From the NCBI GenBank assembly GCA_019084025.1, contig JAHRBI010000002.1, positions 434,001 to 498,000 of the forward strand: DNA of 64,000 nt, written 5' to 3'. This document shows positions 26,631 to 36,444 of the stretch, one piece after another. Position 1 is the stretch's first letter. Each line of letters opens with the position of its first letter. The notes beneath the pieces were generated by a model. That model was not told the origin of the DNA and searched no databases. It was given only the letters and a program-made list of their open reading frames with translations. A program made the position numbers and the translations under genes. Origin of the DNA: Burkholderiaceae bacterium DAT-1. Its GTDB lineage: Bacteria; Pseudomonadota; Gammaproteobacteria; Burkholderiales; Chitinimonadaceae.

Positions 26631-28016
26631 ATGGATAGTCTGGAAACCGCAAACAAACCTGCACCGGAACCTGTAGGGGAGATCGCTCAGGGCATCGACT
26701 GGATGCAGACGGGTCGCCTGGTCGAAGCAGAGCAGTGCTTTCGTGATGTATATCGCGATACGGGACACCCTCTGGCGGCAGGAAATCTGGCACTCGTACT
26801 GCAGAAGCTGGGGCGACTCGATGAGTCCGTGTATTGGCATCGGCTGACTGTCCAGCTTTTGCCCGACAATGGCGATGCACTCAGTAATCTGGCGGGCGTG
26901 CTGGTCAAGCTCGGACACACCTCGGAAGCAATGGCGTGTTACCAGCATGCACGCGAGTTGCAGCCCGATTGCGCGGCGATTCATTCCAATCTGGGTGTCC
27001 TATACGCCGATTTGCTGCAACTTGCTGCCGCAGAAGCGTGTTTTCTACGGGCGCTGAGTCTTCAACCCGATTATCCATCCGCTCGAAATAACCTTGGACA
27101 GCTCTACCTGAGCCAGGGGCGCTATGCAGAGGGCTGGCGCTTGCATGAAGCTCGGTGGGCGGGGAATGCTCCGCATCCGGCCTTAAGTATGATGACGGGT
27201 CGCGTAACGTCCTGGCAGGGTGACGATGTAACGGGTAAGGCCATACTGATCTGGTGCGAGCAAGGCTTTGGCGATGCCATTCACTTCTGCCGCTATCTTC
27301 CCATGCTCAAAGCGCGCGGTGCGCGACGCATTACCGTCGTTTGCCGATACCCGCTTATGCCCTTGCTTGCAACGCTGGATGGCGTAGATCAGCTGATCGG
27401 CCCGGAAATTACCGAGTCTCAGATTATCGAGCATGACCTCTGGTGCTGGATGATGAGTCTGCCGTGCCTGTTTGGCACCATGCCTGACACCATTCCTGCC
27501 AGCATTCCCTATTTGCATGTTCCCCCGCATAAGCAAACGATGTGGCAGGCAAAATTGACCATGCCGTCACGGAAAATAGGCCTCGTGTGGCACGGCAATC
27601 CCGGTCACGAAAATAATGCCGATCGCTCGATGCCGAGTTTTACGACTCTGTCGATGCTGTATGAGTCGCCACTCAATCATGTGCACTGGATTGCCATGCA
27701 GCCCGGCGAGCGCAGTGTGCTTCGTGACACGGCGATGGTCACGGATATTGGGGCAGACATACAGGATTTCGGTGATCTGGCGGCCGCAATCGCCAATCTG
27801 GATTTGCTGATTAGCGTTGATACGGCGGCTGTACATGTTGCCGGCGCGCTCGGCATCCCCTGTTGGGTGCTGCTTCCCGCCTGGAAAACTGATTGGCGCT
27901 GGCCAAGACAGGGGGATACGACTCCCTGGTATCCCCGGCATATGTTGATTTGGCGACAAACCCATCGGGGCGAATGGCGGGATGTACTGTCGTCGATCTT
28001 ATCTCGCCTGAGCTAA
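26631..28016 (+). CDS. TPR protein with a glycosyltransferase-9-like C-terminal domain
   Basis: The 461-aa protein has about four to five TPR units in residues 20-165 (for example GNLALVLQKLGRLDESVYWH, SNLGVLYADLLQLAAAEACF, NNLGQLYLSQGRYAEGW). The second half resembles the heptosyltransferase/GT9 fold, with KIGLVWHGNPGHENNADRS and a final block SVDTAAVHVAGALGIPCWV. This pairing occurs in O-linked-glycosylation-like and flagellar-glycosylation proteins, but no partner gene is nearby. The ATG at 26631 has AGGA 7 nt upstream; a TTG directly before it is less likely. No signal peptide. Confidence 0.82.
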   Translation: MDSLETANKPAPEPVGEIAQGIDWMQTGRLVEAEQCFRDVYRDTGHPLAAGNLALVLQKLGRLDESVYWHRLTVQLLPDNGDALSNLAGVLVKLGHTSEAMACYQHARELQPDCAAIHSNLGVLYADLLQLAAAEACFLRALSLQPDYPSARNNLGQLYLSQGRYAEGWRLHEARWAGNAPHPALSMMTGRVTSWQGDDVTGKAILIWCEQGFGDAIHFCRYLPMLKARGARRITVVCRYPLMPLLATLDGVDQLIGPEITESQIIEHDLWCWMMSLPCLFGTMPDTIPASIPYLHVPPHKQTMWQAKLTMPSRKIGLVWHGNPGHENNADRSMPSFTTLSMLYESPLNHVHWIAMQPGERSVLRDTAMVTDIGADIQDFGDLAAAIANLDLLISVDTAAVHVAGALGIPCWVLLPAWKTDWRWPRQGDTTPWYPRHMLIWRQTHRGEWRDVLSSILSRLS

Positions 28017-28276
28017 AGCATGGCGATTTCTAGCGCTCTACTAGCATCACTTCCAAGCTGTGGTGGTGCGAAAATATGCCAATATCCTGCGTTACTGTTG
28101 TAAAAATAACGAAATTGAATGGGTGGTTCGCTAATTTATTGATGTAAGCAAGAAGGTGAGGGGTTTTGGCTTGTTGTTGCGTTGCGATATATGCTATTTA
28201 GCCGCCTTGATTCATTTTAGCGGCAGCTCATGAGGCTGCCGTTGTTGCGATTGCAAGACACCCCTCTGAGGTTTAT

Positions 28277-29632
28277 ATGAGTTCAAACGTTCCGGCCGGT
28301 ACCTTCCTTGGCCACCCGAAAGGGCTGTTCCTGTTGTTCGCCACAGAAATGTGGGAACGCTTTAGCTACTACGGCATGCGCGCCCTGTTGGTGCTGACAC
28401 TGGTTGCAGGTACTGAAGCCATCAACCCTGGCTTTGGCTGGAACAAGGCAGAAGCCTTGAGTATCTACGGCACCTACACAGGTTTGTGTTACCTCACACC
28501 GCTGTTTGGCGGCTGGCTGGCTGATAACTTCCTGGGTCAGCGTAAATCCATCATTATCGGCGGCTTGATCATGGCAGCGGGTCAGTTCCTGTTGTCTGCC
28601 TCTGTTCCCCATGACATTAACCTGTTTTACGTGGGCCTAGGTCTGCTGATTGTCGGCAACGGTTTCTTCAAGCCGAACATTTCCACCATGGTGGGTGATC
28701 TGTACCCGTCTGGTGATTCCCGTCGTGACTCGGCATTCACCATTTTCTACATGGGGATCAACACGGGCGCGTTCATCGCCCCGTTTATTTGCTCCACGCT
28801 GGGTGAAAATCCTGCCTATGGCTGGAAGTACGGCTATATGGCTGCTGGTACGGGCATGCTGCTGTCGGTGGTTGTACAGCTTGCACTGGCCAAGTCGTTG
28901 CTGGGTGAGATCGGTACCAAGCCGGGCGCGAAACTGGCGCTTGAAGCAAGTGGTGGCAAGAAAGAGCCACTGACCAAGGTCGAGTGGGATCGCATGCGCG
29001 TCGTGTTCGTGCTGTTTACTTTCGTGGTGCTGTTCTGGGCTGCGTTCGAACAGGCTGGCGGTTTGCTGAACATCTATGCATCGGAAAAGACTGATCGCTT
29101 TGTCGGTTCCTTTGAAGTGCCCGCTGGCTGGTTCCAGTCGGTGAATCCAGTCTTTATTATTCTGCTGGGACCTGTCTTTGCCATGATCTGGGGTGCGCTG
29201 GGTCGTGCAGGCAAAAATCCGAGTACACCCGTCAAGATGATTCTGGGTCTGATTCTGACCGCGATCGGCTTTCTGTTTATGGTGGGTGCGACTTACGATC
29301 AGGCTGCGCATGGCAAGGCTGCCATGATCTGGCTGGTGCTGGCATACCTGTTCCATACCATGGGTGAGCTGTGCATTTCGCCGGTTGGTCTGTCGATGGT
29401 GACCAAGCTGGCACCGATGCGTCTGGCCAGCCTGATGATGGGTGTGTGGTTCCTGATCAATGCAATCGCCAACAAGCTGGCTGGCATGATCGGCGGCTAT
29501 GCAGAGCAAGCGGGCGAATTGACCATTTTCGGTGGTCTGGCAGTGTTCCTGGTGGTATTCGGTCTGGGCTTGTGGACGATTTCCGGCAAGCTGGTAACCT
29601 GGATGCACGGTGCTGAATCAGCCAAGCAATAA
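28277..29632 (+). CDS. POT family proton-dependent peptide transporter
   Basis: The 451-aa inner-membrane protein takes up di- and tripeptides with protons. It begins with the family hallmark FATEMWERFSYYGMRALLVL (ExxER motif on helix 1), continues with YGTYTGLCYLTPLFGGWLAD and FYMGINTGAFIAP, and has about 12-14 predicted helices. It is close to the DtpT/DtpA group. It is preceded by 260 bp without genes and followed by hairpins and a terminator, so it is probably transcribed alone. Confidence 0.93.
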   Translation: MSSNVPAGTFLGHPKGLFLLFATEMWERFSYYGMRALLVLTLVAGTEAINPGFGWNKAEALSIYGTYTGLCYLTPLFGGWLADNFLGQRKSIIIGGLIMAAGQFLLSASVPHDINLFYVGLGLLIVGNGFFKPNISTMVGDLYPSGDSRRDSAFTIFYMGINTGAFIAPFICSTLGENPAYGWKYGYMAAGTGMLLSVVVQLALAKSLLGEIGTKPGAKLALEASGGKKEPLTKVEWDRMRVVFVLFTFVVLFWAAFEQAGGLLNIYASEKTDRFVGSFEVPAGWFQSVNPVFIILLGPVFAMIWGALGRAGKNPSTPVKMILGLILTAIGFLFMVGATYDQAAHGKAAMIWLVLAYLFHTMGELCISPVGLSMVTKLAPMRLASLMMGVWFLINAIANKLAGMIGGYAEQAGELTIFGGLAVFLVVFGLGLWTISGKLVTWMHGAESAKQ

Positions 29633-29709
29633 TTAGTAAGTAGCGTATCGGGGAAAACCCCGATTGCAAATGCGAACGTGACATCGTTCGCATGATGCTC
29701 GCAAGTAAG

Positions 29710-29736
29710 AAAAGGGACCCGCTGGGTCCCTTTTTT
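29710..29736 (+). terminator. Terminator of the peptide transporter gene
   Basis: An 11-bp perfect stem (AAAAGGGACCC with GGGTCCCTTTT) with a GCT loop and a run of six T follows the transporter gene by 77 bp. Confidence 0.9.
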
Positions 29737-29928
29737 CATGTTCAGCGTTTATATGCGGGGGATAAATATAGACTTGATTGCTTCCCGCTTGGCTGTAAGG
29801 GGAGTCCATGGATGTTATATGTAGACGGTGAAGCGATGGGTCTGCGCCGCTTGCACAACCGCTGTGCGGGACTGGCTGGGGCGGGCTGCGGAAGGTGTAG
29901 AGCAATAGCGTAGGGAATACACTGGCAA

Positions 29929-29963
29929 GAAAAATGCCACTGACTAGAGGTGGCCAGTGGCAT
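29929..29963 (-). terminator. Terminator of nupC
   Basis: The minus strand forms a 9-bp stem (29934-29942 with 29955-29963) followed by TTTTTC. Another GC-rich hairpin (29978-29995) lies between this and the nupC stop. Confidence 0.75.
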
Positions 29964-30003
29964 GTGCAGATTGAAATGGGCGGCGTGTGCCGCCCGATTC
30001 AAC

Positions 30004-31302
30004 TTAGAACAGGAAGATATTGGCAACGCAGCTGGTACACAGACCTGCCAGCACCGCTGCAAACAACGCACGCATGCCGATTGATGCGAGGTGCTTGGTC
30101 TGATTGGGCGCCATTGAGCCGATACCGGCCACGCAGATCCCCACTGAGCTGAAGTTGGCGAAGGATGCCAGCGCAAAGGTCGAGATCACAATGGAGCGGT
30201 CAGACAGCAGGTGCTCGCCCTTCATGCGTGCCAGATCGAGATAGGCCACAAACTCGTTGATGACCACCTTCTGGCCGAGCAGCGAACCGACATGCAAGCT
30301 CTCGTTCCAGCTGACGCCAATTGCGTAGGCGATCAGGCGGAAGGCTTCGCCAAACAGGTATTGCAGCGACAGGCCATCAAATGCACCATTTGTGCTGGCC
30401 TTGATCCATTCATTGATGCCGAACCAGGTGCCAACCACGTTATGCAGTAAGTGGTTACCCAGCGCAATCAGTGAGACGAAGGCTACCAGAATCGCCGCAA
30501 TGATCACTGCCAGCTTCACGCCATCGGCAGTGCCTTGCACGATGGCATTGATGGCATTGCCGTGGTGGCCGTGGTCGTATTCGAATTTCTGCTGGGCAGT
30601 CGGATCGCGCTCCACTTCCGGCAGCAGCATCTTGGCAAACATGATGGCAGCCGGCGCGTTCATCACGGATGACAGCAGCAGGTAGGAGGCAAAGCGTGCC
30701 TGAGCTTCGGTGTCGGCGCCCCCCAGGAAGGTCACGTAGGCAGCCAATACTGAACCGCTTAAATGAGCCAGACCACCCGTCATCATGGTCATCAGCTCGG
30801 AACGGCTCATGCCCTTGATAAATGGTTTAACCAGCAAGGGCGCTTCGGTCTGACCCAGAAAGATGTTGCCTGCAACGGCCAGGCTTTCCGGGCCACTGAG
30901 ACCCATGGTGCGCTTCATGATCCAGGCAAATACCACCACAATCTTCTGCAGAATGCCGAAGTGGTAAAGCAAGGCCGTAAAGGCCGAAAAGAAGATCACA
31001 ATCGGCATCACGTTGAATACGAAGACAAAGCCAAGCTTGCCATCGGGTGAAGCCAGATCGTTACCAAAGACAAACTTGGCACCTTCACGGGCAAATGAGA
31101 GCAGCTTCACAAAGCTCATACTGATTGCTTTGAATGCCTCGCTTGCAGCTGGCACGTGCGCAATCACCAGGCAGAGGAGCACCTGCAAAAGAATCCCGAA
31201 GGACACCAGACGCCAGTTGATCGAACGGCGGTCTGTGGAAAAAACGAATGCGAGCAGCATTAGGCAGCTCATGCCTAATAGTGATTGAAGCACACTGGAC
31301 AT
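30004..31302 (-). CDS. nupC: Concentrative nucleoside transporter
   Basis: The 432-aa inner-membrane protein is of the CNT family, which imports nucleosides with H+ or Na+. It shows the family blocks FVFNVMPIVIFFSAFTALLYH, GNIFLGQTEAPLLVKPF (substrate-site QTEAP), GGLAHLSGSVLAAYV, INEFVAYLDL and ALASFANFSSVGICVAGIG. The start at 31302 (MSSVLQSLLGMSC) is preferred to an upstream in-frame extension that lacks hydrophobic character. It lies beside thyA on the same strand, 181 bp apart; the pairing with thymidylate metabolism may be chance. Confidence 0.92.
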   Translation of the reverse strand: MSSVLQSLLGMSCLMLLAFVFSTDRRSINWRLVSFGILLQVLLCLVIAHVPAASEAFKAISMSFVKLLSFAREGAKFVFGNDLASPDGKLGFVFVFNVMPIVIFFSAFTALLYHFGILQKIVVVFAWIMKRTMGLSGPESLAVAGNIFLGQTEAPLLVKPFIKGMSRSELMTMMTGGLAHLSGSVLAAYVTFLGGADTEAQARFASYLLLSSVMNAPAAIMFAKMLLPEVERDPTAQQKFEYDHGHHGNAINAIVQGTADGVKLAVIIAAILVAFVSLIALGNHLLHNVVGTWFGINEWIKASTNGAFDGLSLQYLFGEAFRLIAYAIGVSWNESLHVGSLLGQKVVINEFVAYLDLARMKGEHLLSDRSIVISTFALASFANFSSVGICVAGIGSMAPNQTKHLASIGMRALFAAVLAGLCTSCVANIFLF

Positions 31303-31483
31303 GGTCGTGTGGTCCGGAAAAAGGTGAAAGGGCGGGATTTTACCTAAACATCCGTGCAAATACATACGAATGTTTATTTAAAATCCCTTCTTGTGACAAT
31401 GTTATGCCACCGTCTGTCTGGAAAACGCCATTTTAATGGCGTCGCAGCCGGTTTGAGTGATGGAATTTGGAGACGATTTGCGT

Positions 31484-32467
31484 TTATACAGCCATCGGCG
31501 CAGTCAGTGGCGGATGATGCTGATAGCCTTCCAGCCAGAAATCGGTCGGTTCCACTTTTTCCAGCCACTCTGGTTCGTACTTGCCAGTGATGGCGTAATC
31601 AGGAATGCGGTCAGACAGTACCAGCTTCGGAGCAGGTAAGGGCTCACGCTTCAATTGCTCATTCAGCATATCCAGATGGTTCTCATAGATATGCGCATCG
31701 CCGATGAAGTAGGTGAACCAGCGCGGCGTGTATCCCGTCAGGCGGCCGATCAGATGGGTCAGCGCGGCGCCTTCGGTAAGATTGAATGGCGTACCTAATC
31801 CGATATCGTTCGAGCGAATATACAGGCACAGCGAAATTTCCCGCTTGCTCTGGTTGATCAGGAATTGATAGAGCAGGTGGCAGGGCGGCAGCGCCATTTC
31901 TTCCAGTTGTGCCCAGTTCCAGCCATGGAACAGAATGCGGCGATTGCCCGGATCATTCATGATGGTATCCACACATTGACGCAGCTGGTCGATGGCCTTG
32001 TACAACACCACGCTCGGCCCCTTTTCGGCATCGTCCCATGTACCGACCTGGCTGTAGCCACGTTTGATGGCGTCGGTGATTTGCGCCTGGCCATTTGGCT
32101 CGTTGAGGCTGATCATCTTGTAAGCAGGCCAGTTACGCCATTGCACGCCATATACCGGACCCAGATCGTCCTCTTGCAGACGGTAGGGATTGGCCAGCCA
32201 TTGTGCATTCTCATTGGCATTCTGATCCCACACTTTGCAACCCAGCGCACGAAAGTCCGCAGCGCTGCGATAGCCGCGCAAAAATCCGACCATTTCGCCG
32301 ATGGCCGATTTAAATGCCAGCTTTTTGGTGGTGACTGCAGGAAACCCTGCCTGCAGATCGAATTTCATCATGGCGCCCGGCACACTGCAGGTGCGGATAC
32401 CGGTGCGGTTGTCCTGCCAGCTTCCGTTGGTCAGGACGTCTTCAACGAGTTGCAGATACTGTTTCAC
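31484..32467 (-). CDS. thyA: Thymidylate synthase (long form)
   Basis: The enzyme methylates dUMP to dTMP using methylenetetrahydrofolate. The 327-aa product has the catalytic C196 in [10 protein letters not shown], the folate/dUMP residues in [13 protein letters not shown] and a C-terminal LTAPMAV. It is longer than E. coli ThyA (264 aa) because of an insertion of about 45 residues around positions 115-160; such long forms occur in several bacterial groups. The start codon is GTG (32465-32467), since no in-frame ATG gives the conserved [12 protein letters not shown] start. No folA lies next to it. Confidence 0.94.
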   Translation of the reverse strand: MKQYLQLVEDVLTNGSWQDNRTGIRTCSVPGAMMKFDLQAGFPAVTTKKLAFKSAIGEMVGFLRGYRSAADFRALGCKVWDQNANENAQWLANPYRLQEDDLGPVYGVQWRNWPAYKMISLNEPNGQAQITDAIKRGYSQVGTWDDAEKGPSVVLYKAIDQLRQCVDTIMNDPGNRRILFHGWNWAQLEEMALPPCHLLYQFLINQSKREISLCLYIRSNDIGLGTPFNLTEGAALTHLIGRLTGYTPRWFTYFIGDAHIYENHLDMLNEQLKREPLPAPKLVLSDRIPDYAITGKYEPEWLEKVEPTDFWLEGYQHHPPLTAPMAV

Positions 32468-32577
32468 GTCGTCGGTCTTTCAATGTGTTGCGCTGCACAG
32501 CAGCTGATGCCGACACTTTACCGTGTGCCGCTTTTTGCTGCACGGATTCACTGCACTTGGGTGCATCGAATTGCCCA

Positions 32578-33048
32578 TTATGGGGCGATGTGAATGGCGG
32601 GTGAGTCTTTCACTTCCTCCATCACGGCGTAGGTGTGAGTCTCGCGCACACCCGGCAAGCTGAGCAGCGCGCTGCCCAGCAAGTCCCGATAGGCCTTCAT
32701 GTCTTTCACACGTGCCTTGATCAGATAGTCGAAGCCGCCTGCCACCATATGGCATTCCTGTACTTCGGGATGATCCTGCACTGCCTGCTTGAACCGGTCG
32801 AATACCTCGGGGCTGGTGCGATCCAGCACCACTTCCACGAACACCAGCAACCCTGCGTCGAGTAGTTCCGGGTTCAGGCGTGCACCATATCCTAATATGT
32901 ATCCATCACGCGTCAGACGTTTGACCCGTTCGAGGCAGGCTGTGGCGGATAGCCCGATTCGCCGGCTGAGATCGAGATTGGAGATGCGGCCATCATTCTG
33001 CAATTCCCGCAGAATCTTGCGATCAATGCGGTCTATGGTGCTATGCAT
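32578..33048 (-). CDS. Lrp/AsnC family transcriptional regulator
   Basis: The 156-aa protein has the family layout: winged helix-turn-helix (residues 5-60, DRIDRKILRELQNDGRIS, SATACLERVKRL) and a C-terminal ligand-binding RAM domain (VQECHMVAGGFDYLIKARV). It is divergent from putA across a 122-bp gap. Lrp-type regulators that respond to proline or other amino acids often control putA in proteobacteria, so this gene is the best candidate for its activator. Self-regulation is also usual in this family. No exact operator could be assigned by eye. Confidence 0.93.
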   Translation of the reverse strand: MHSTIDRIDRKILRELQNDGRISNLDLSRRIGLSATACLERVKRLTRDGYILGYGARLNPELLDAGLLVFVEVVLDRTSPEVFDRFKQAVQDHPEVQECHMVAGGFDYLIKARVKDMKAYRDLLGSALLSLPGVRETHTYAVMEEVKDSPAIHIAP

Positions 33049-33170
33049 CGAAATTTCTCGCTAAATTTTTAAGATTGACCAGATTTTATCCCGAAAAGGA
33101 TGCGTAAATCAGCAGCACATTCGGTAGCGACAACGATACCATGCGCCATCTTTGGAGAGACACCCAAGTC

Positions 33171-36100
33171 ATGAACCAGACACCTCTTTACCCTGATTTG
33201 CCGACAAGCCTACCCGGCTTTGAAGCGATACGCGGTAACCTTTTCACCGACGAGGTGGAAGCGGTTACCCGTCTCCTGCCGCTTGCACGTCTGTCGCAAG
33301 CACAGGAAGACGCAGTTCGTCGCCGCACCATGGTGCTGGCCGAAGGCGTACGCAAGGCGGCAAGTGATAATCACTTTGAAGCATTCCTGCAAAGCTATGG
33401 CCTCGGCACCGACGAAGGTCTTGCGCTGATGGCACTAGCCGAAGCGCTGCTGCGCGTGCCAGACAGCAATACGCAGGATCAGCTGATCCGCGATCTGCTC
33501 GACGAAAAAGACTGGCGCCGGTCCGAGACCGCCACCTGGCTGGTTGATATGGCCAGCCACGGTCTGTCATTCACTGGCTTCTGGCTGGAAATGTCGGATC
33601 GTGCCAACTGGCTGGGCGCTGTTGCCCGCCGTGTGGGAGAGCCTGTGCTGCGCTCCGCCATGAAGATCGGTATGAAGGTGATGGCCGAGCATTTCGTGGT
33701 TGGCGAAACCATCGAAAAAGCACTGGCCAACTCCGATGCACGCTGGCGCTATTCCTACGACATGCTGGGTGAAGCGGCGCTGACCAATGCCGATGCGGAA
33801 GGCTATTTCAAGGCCTACCATCAGGCGATTGCCGCACTCGCTGCCAATCCTGACAAAGAAACCGGTTTTGCGCGTCAGTCGATCTCGGTCAAGCTGTCCG
33901 CGATTCATCCGCGTTATGAATTCGGTCAGCGCGATCGCGTGATGAACGAGCTGTATCCGCGTCTGTACGATCTGGCGCTGGCAGCGTCGCGTGCAGATCT
34001 GGTGTTCAGTATCGATGCGGAAGAGTCCGAGCGTCTGGAAATCTCGCTGTGGATGTACGAAAAGCTCATCCGCGAACCGGCCCTGAAAAACTGGAGTGGT
34101 CTGGGTCTGGTGGTGCAAGCCTATCAGCGCCGCGCACCGTTTGTGATCGACTGGCTGGCCGAGCTGGCCCGCGATACCGGTCGCCAGCTGCCCATCCGTC
34201 TGGTGAAGGGCGCTTACTGGGATAGCGAAATCAAGCGCGCCCAGCAAAACGGCCTGCCAAGCTACCCGGTCTACACCCGCAAGGCGCATACCGATGTGGC
34301 CTATATGGCCTGCGCAGCCAAGCTGCTCGACTACGGCAAGCTCTTCTACCCGCAGTTTGCCAGCCACAATGCGCAAACACTGTCCTGGCTGCTCGAACGC
34401 ACACGCGGCACCGAGCGCGCCTTTGAAATCCAGCGCCTACACGGTATGGGCGAAGCGCTGCATACCCAGATATTCGAAGCAGAAGGCATTGCCAGCCGCG
34501 TGTATGCGCCGGTCGGTCGTTTCCATGCGCTGCTGCCATATCTGGTTCGTCGCCTGCTGGAAAATGGCGCCAACTCTTCGTTTGTGCATCAGCTCGCCAA
34601 TCCGGATGTGCCGGTGGAAACCATCGCGACCAGTCCGGTGGACGATGTACAAAGCAAACCGATTACTGCCGGTGTGATCCCGCCAAGCGCGGTGTTCGCC
34701 CCCCGTCTGAACAGTCAAGGATTCAGCATGGCCGATACCATTACCCTCGATCAGTTGCGCACCCGTCTGGCTGCGTTGTCGAATCAAACCTTCTCCGCTC
34801 AGCCGATCGTCGGTGGTCAGCGTCTGAGTGGCACGGTTCAGAGGCGCGTGTCTCCGGTAGATGAGCGCATCGAAATCGGCACGCAAGTGGCTGCTGATGC
34901 TGCCGCAGTCGAGGGTGCGCTGAACAAGGCCGATGCTGCATTTGATGACTGGCATGCCACCACGCCTGAAGCACGCGCTGCCATCCTGAACAAGGCGGCT
35001 GACCTGCTCGAAGCCCGTCAGGACGAATTCCTGTTCCTGCTGTCGCGCGAATCCGGCAAGTGCCTGCCCGATGCGCTGGGTGAGCTGCGTGAAGCGGTGG
35101 ACTACCTGCGCTTCTACGCCGCCGAGGCTGTGCGTCTGTTCGGTCAGCCCATCAGCCTGCCGGGTGTGACGGGTGAGTCGAACGAGCTGCGCATGTATGG
35201 TCGTGGCGTATTCGTGTGTATCGCCCCGTGGAACTTCCCGCTGGCGATTTTCCTCGGCCAGATCAGTGCTGCGCTGGCTGCGGGTAATACCGTCGTCGCC
35301 AAGCCATCCCGTCGTACCCCGCTGATTGGCATGCGCGCCATCGAAGCACTGCTGGATGCAGGCATTCCGGCTGATGTGCTGCACTATCTGCCGGGTGAGT
35401 CCGGTGGCCTGTCTGACAAGCTGCTGGGCGATGGTCGTGTTGCTGGCGTGGCCTTTACAGGCTCGACTGGCGCTGCATGGAAGATCAACCGCACGCTGGC
35501 TTCGCGCAACTCCTCCATTGCCAGTCTGATTGCCGAAACCGGCGGTCTGAATGCAATGGTGGCCGATAGCTCGGCTCACGTTGAACAGCTGATTATCGAT
35601 GTGCTGCAAAGCGCGTTTAACTCGGCCGGCCAGCGTTGCTCCGCTCTGCGTATCCTGCTGGTGCAGGACGACATCGCCGACACGGTGATGGAACGTCTGG
35701 GTCAGGCCATGAACGAACTGCGCTTGGGCGATCCGCTGCAGCTGTCCACAGATGTGGGCCCGGCAATCGATCGTCAGGCACAGCGTGACCTGAACGCTTA
35801 CTGCGACAATCTGGCCAAGACTGCTCGGCAGATCGGCGCCAGCGCTGTCACCGACGAATGTGCACATGGTGCATTCGTGGCGCCACGCGCTTTTGAAGTG
35901 ACACTGAGCACCTTGCCGACCGAAGAAACCTTCGGCCCGGTCCTGCACGTGGCACGTTTCCCGACTGGTGGCGTTGAAGCTGCCGTCAAGGCCGTGAATG
36001 CGCTGGGCTTCGGTCTGACCATGGGCGTGCATACCCGTCTGGATTCCACCGTGGACGCCGTTCGCCGCCACGCTCGTGTGGGTAACCTCTACGTCAATCG

Positions 36101-36284
36101 CAACCAGATTGGCGCGGTTGTGGGTTCGCAGCCATTCGGCGGTGAAGGTCTGTCCGGTACTGGCTTCAAGGCCGGTGGCCCGCACTATCTGCTCAAGTTT
36201 GCATCGGAGCGCGTCGTCACCATCAATACGGCTGCCGTCGGCGGTAACGTGAAACTGATGGCTGGCAGCGAAGGCAGTCACTAA
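33171..36284 (+). CDS. putA: Proline dehydrogenase / pyrroline-5-carboxylate dehydrogenase
   Basis: The 1037-aa bifunctional enzyme oxidises proline to glutamate. The proline dehydrogenase barrel (about 180-480) shows SVKLSAIHPRYEF, FSIDAEESERLE and RLVKGAYWDSEIKRAQ. The aldehyde dehydrogenase half (about 540-1010) shows IAPWNFPLAIFLGQ, FTGSTGAAWKI and the catalytic cysteine in FNSAGQRCSALR. It lacks the N-terminal DNA-binding domain of E. coli PutA, so repression must be done by another protein, plausibly the divergent Lrp-type regulator. The ATG at 33171 is preceded by GGAGAG at 11-nt spacing; an in-frame ATG at 33141 has none. A strong terminator follows. Confidence 0.95.
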   Translation: MNQTPLYPDLPTSLPGFEAIRGNLFTDEVEAVTRLLPLARLSQAQEDAVRRRTMVLAEGVRKAASDNHFEAFLQSYGLGTDEGLALMALAEALLRVPDSNTQDQLIRDLLDEKDWRRSETATWLVDMASHGLSFTGFWLEMSDRANWLGAVARRVGEPVLRSAMKIGMKVMAEHFVVGETIEKALANSDARWRYSYDMLGEAALTNADAEGYFKAYHQAIAALAANPDKETGFARQSISVKLSAIHPRYEFGQRDRVMNELYPRLYDLALAASRADLVFSIDAEESERLEISLWMYEKLIREPALKNWSGLGLVVQAYQRRAPFVIDWLAELARDTGRQLPIRLVKGAYWDSEIKRAQQNGLPSYPVYTRKAHTDVAYMACAAKLLDYGKLFYPQFASHNAQTLSWLLERTRGTERAFEIQRLHGMGEALHTQIFEAEGIASRVYAPVGRFHALLPYLVRRLLENGANSSFVHQLANPDVPVETIATSPVDDVQSKPITAGVIPPSAVFAPRLNSQGFSMADTITLDQLRTRLAALSNQTFSAQPIVGGQRLSGTVQRRVSPVDERIEIGTQVAADAAAVEGALNKADAAFDDWHATTPEARAAILNKAADLLEARQDEFLFLLSRESGKCLPDALGELREAVDYLRFYAAEAVRLFGQPISLPGVTGESNELRMYGRGVFVCIAPWNFPLAIFLGQISAALAAGNTVVAKPSRRTPLIGMRAIEALLDAGIPADVLHYLPGESGGLSDKLLGDGRVAGVAFTGSTGAAWKINRTLASRNSSIASLIAETGGLNAMVADSSAHVEQLIIDVLQSAFNSAGQRCSALRILLVQDDIADTVMERLGQAMNELRLGDPLQLSTDVGPAIDRQAQRDLNAYCDNLAKTARQIGASAVTDECAHGAFVAPRAFEVTLSTLPTEETFGPVLHVARFPTGGVEAAVKAVNALGFGLTMGVHTRLDSTVDAVRRHARVGNLYVNRNQIGAVVGSQPFGGEGLSGTGFKAGGPHYLLKFASERVVTINTAAVGGNVKLMAGSEGSH

Positions 36285-36329
36285 GCCAAGCGATTGATGC
36301 AATAACGATTTCGTTTGTCGTTGATGTTC

Positions 36330-36355
36330 GGCCCGCCTTGTGCGGGCCTTTTTTT
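36330..36355 (+). terminator. Terminator of putA
   Basis: A 7-bp GC-rich stem (GGCCCGC with GCGGGCC) with a 5-nt loop and seven T lies 45 bp after putA. Confidence 0.9.
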
Positions 36356-36444
36356 ATCCGGCTGTATCTGGAGCTAAGTACGAATTCAGGCAACAATACA
36401 GGTTTCCCCTTACATGCCCGGATCTGCTCCGGTCTGGTTCGTTT

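Larger units (their letters stand above)
29633..30003. other. Intergenic region with a cluster of hairpins
   Basis: This 371-bp gap holds no convincing gene. It contains a hairpin ATCGGGG/CCCCGAT (about 29645-29662), a second TGCGAACG/CGTTCGCA (about 29669-29690), the peptide transporter terminator at 29710-29736, the nupC terminator at 29929-29963 and a GGGCGGC/GCCGCCC hairpin at 29978-29995. The central part, 29740-29928, shows nothing I can name; its short frames have no supporting ribosome site. Confidence 0.5.

Noticed and set aside
28637-29608. 323-codon frame antisense to the peptide transporter
   Set aside because: Shadow of a POT transporter with clear motifs.
31484-32467. Intein or foreign insertion in thyA
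   Set aside because: The insertion is about 45 residues, in frame and without intein motifs; long ThyA forms are known.
34437-36302. 621-codon frame antisense to putA
   Set aside because: PutA is certain on the other strand. The antisense product is His/Gln-rich without domains, typical of codon-bias artefacts.
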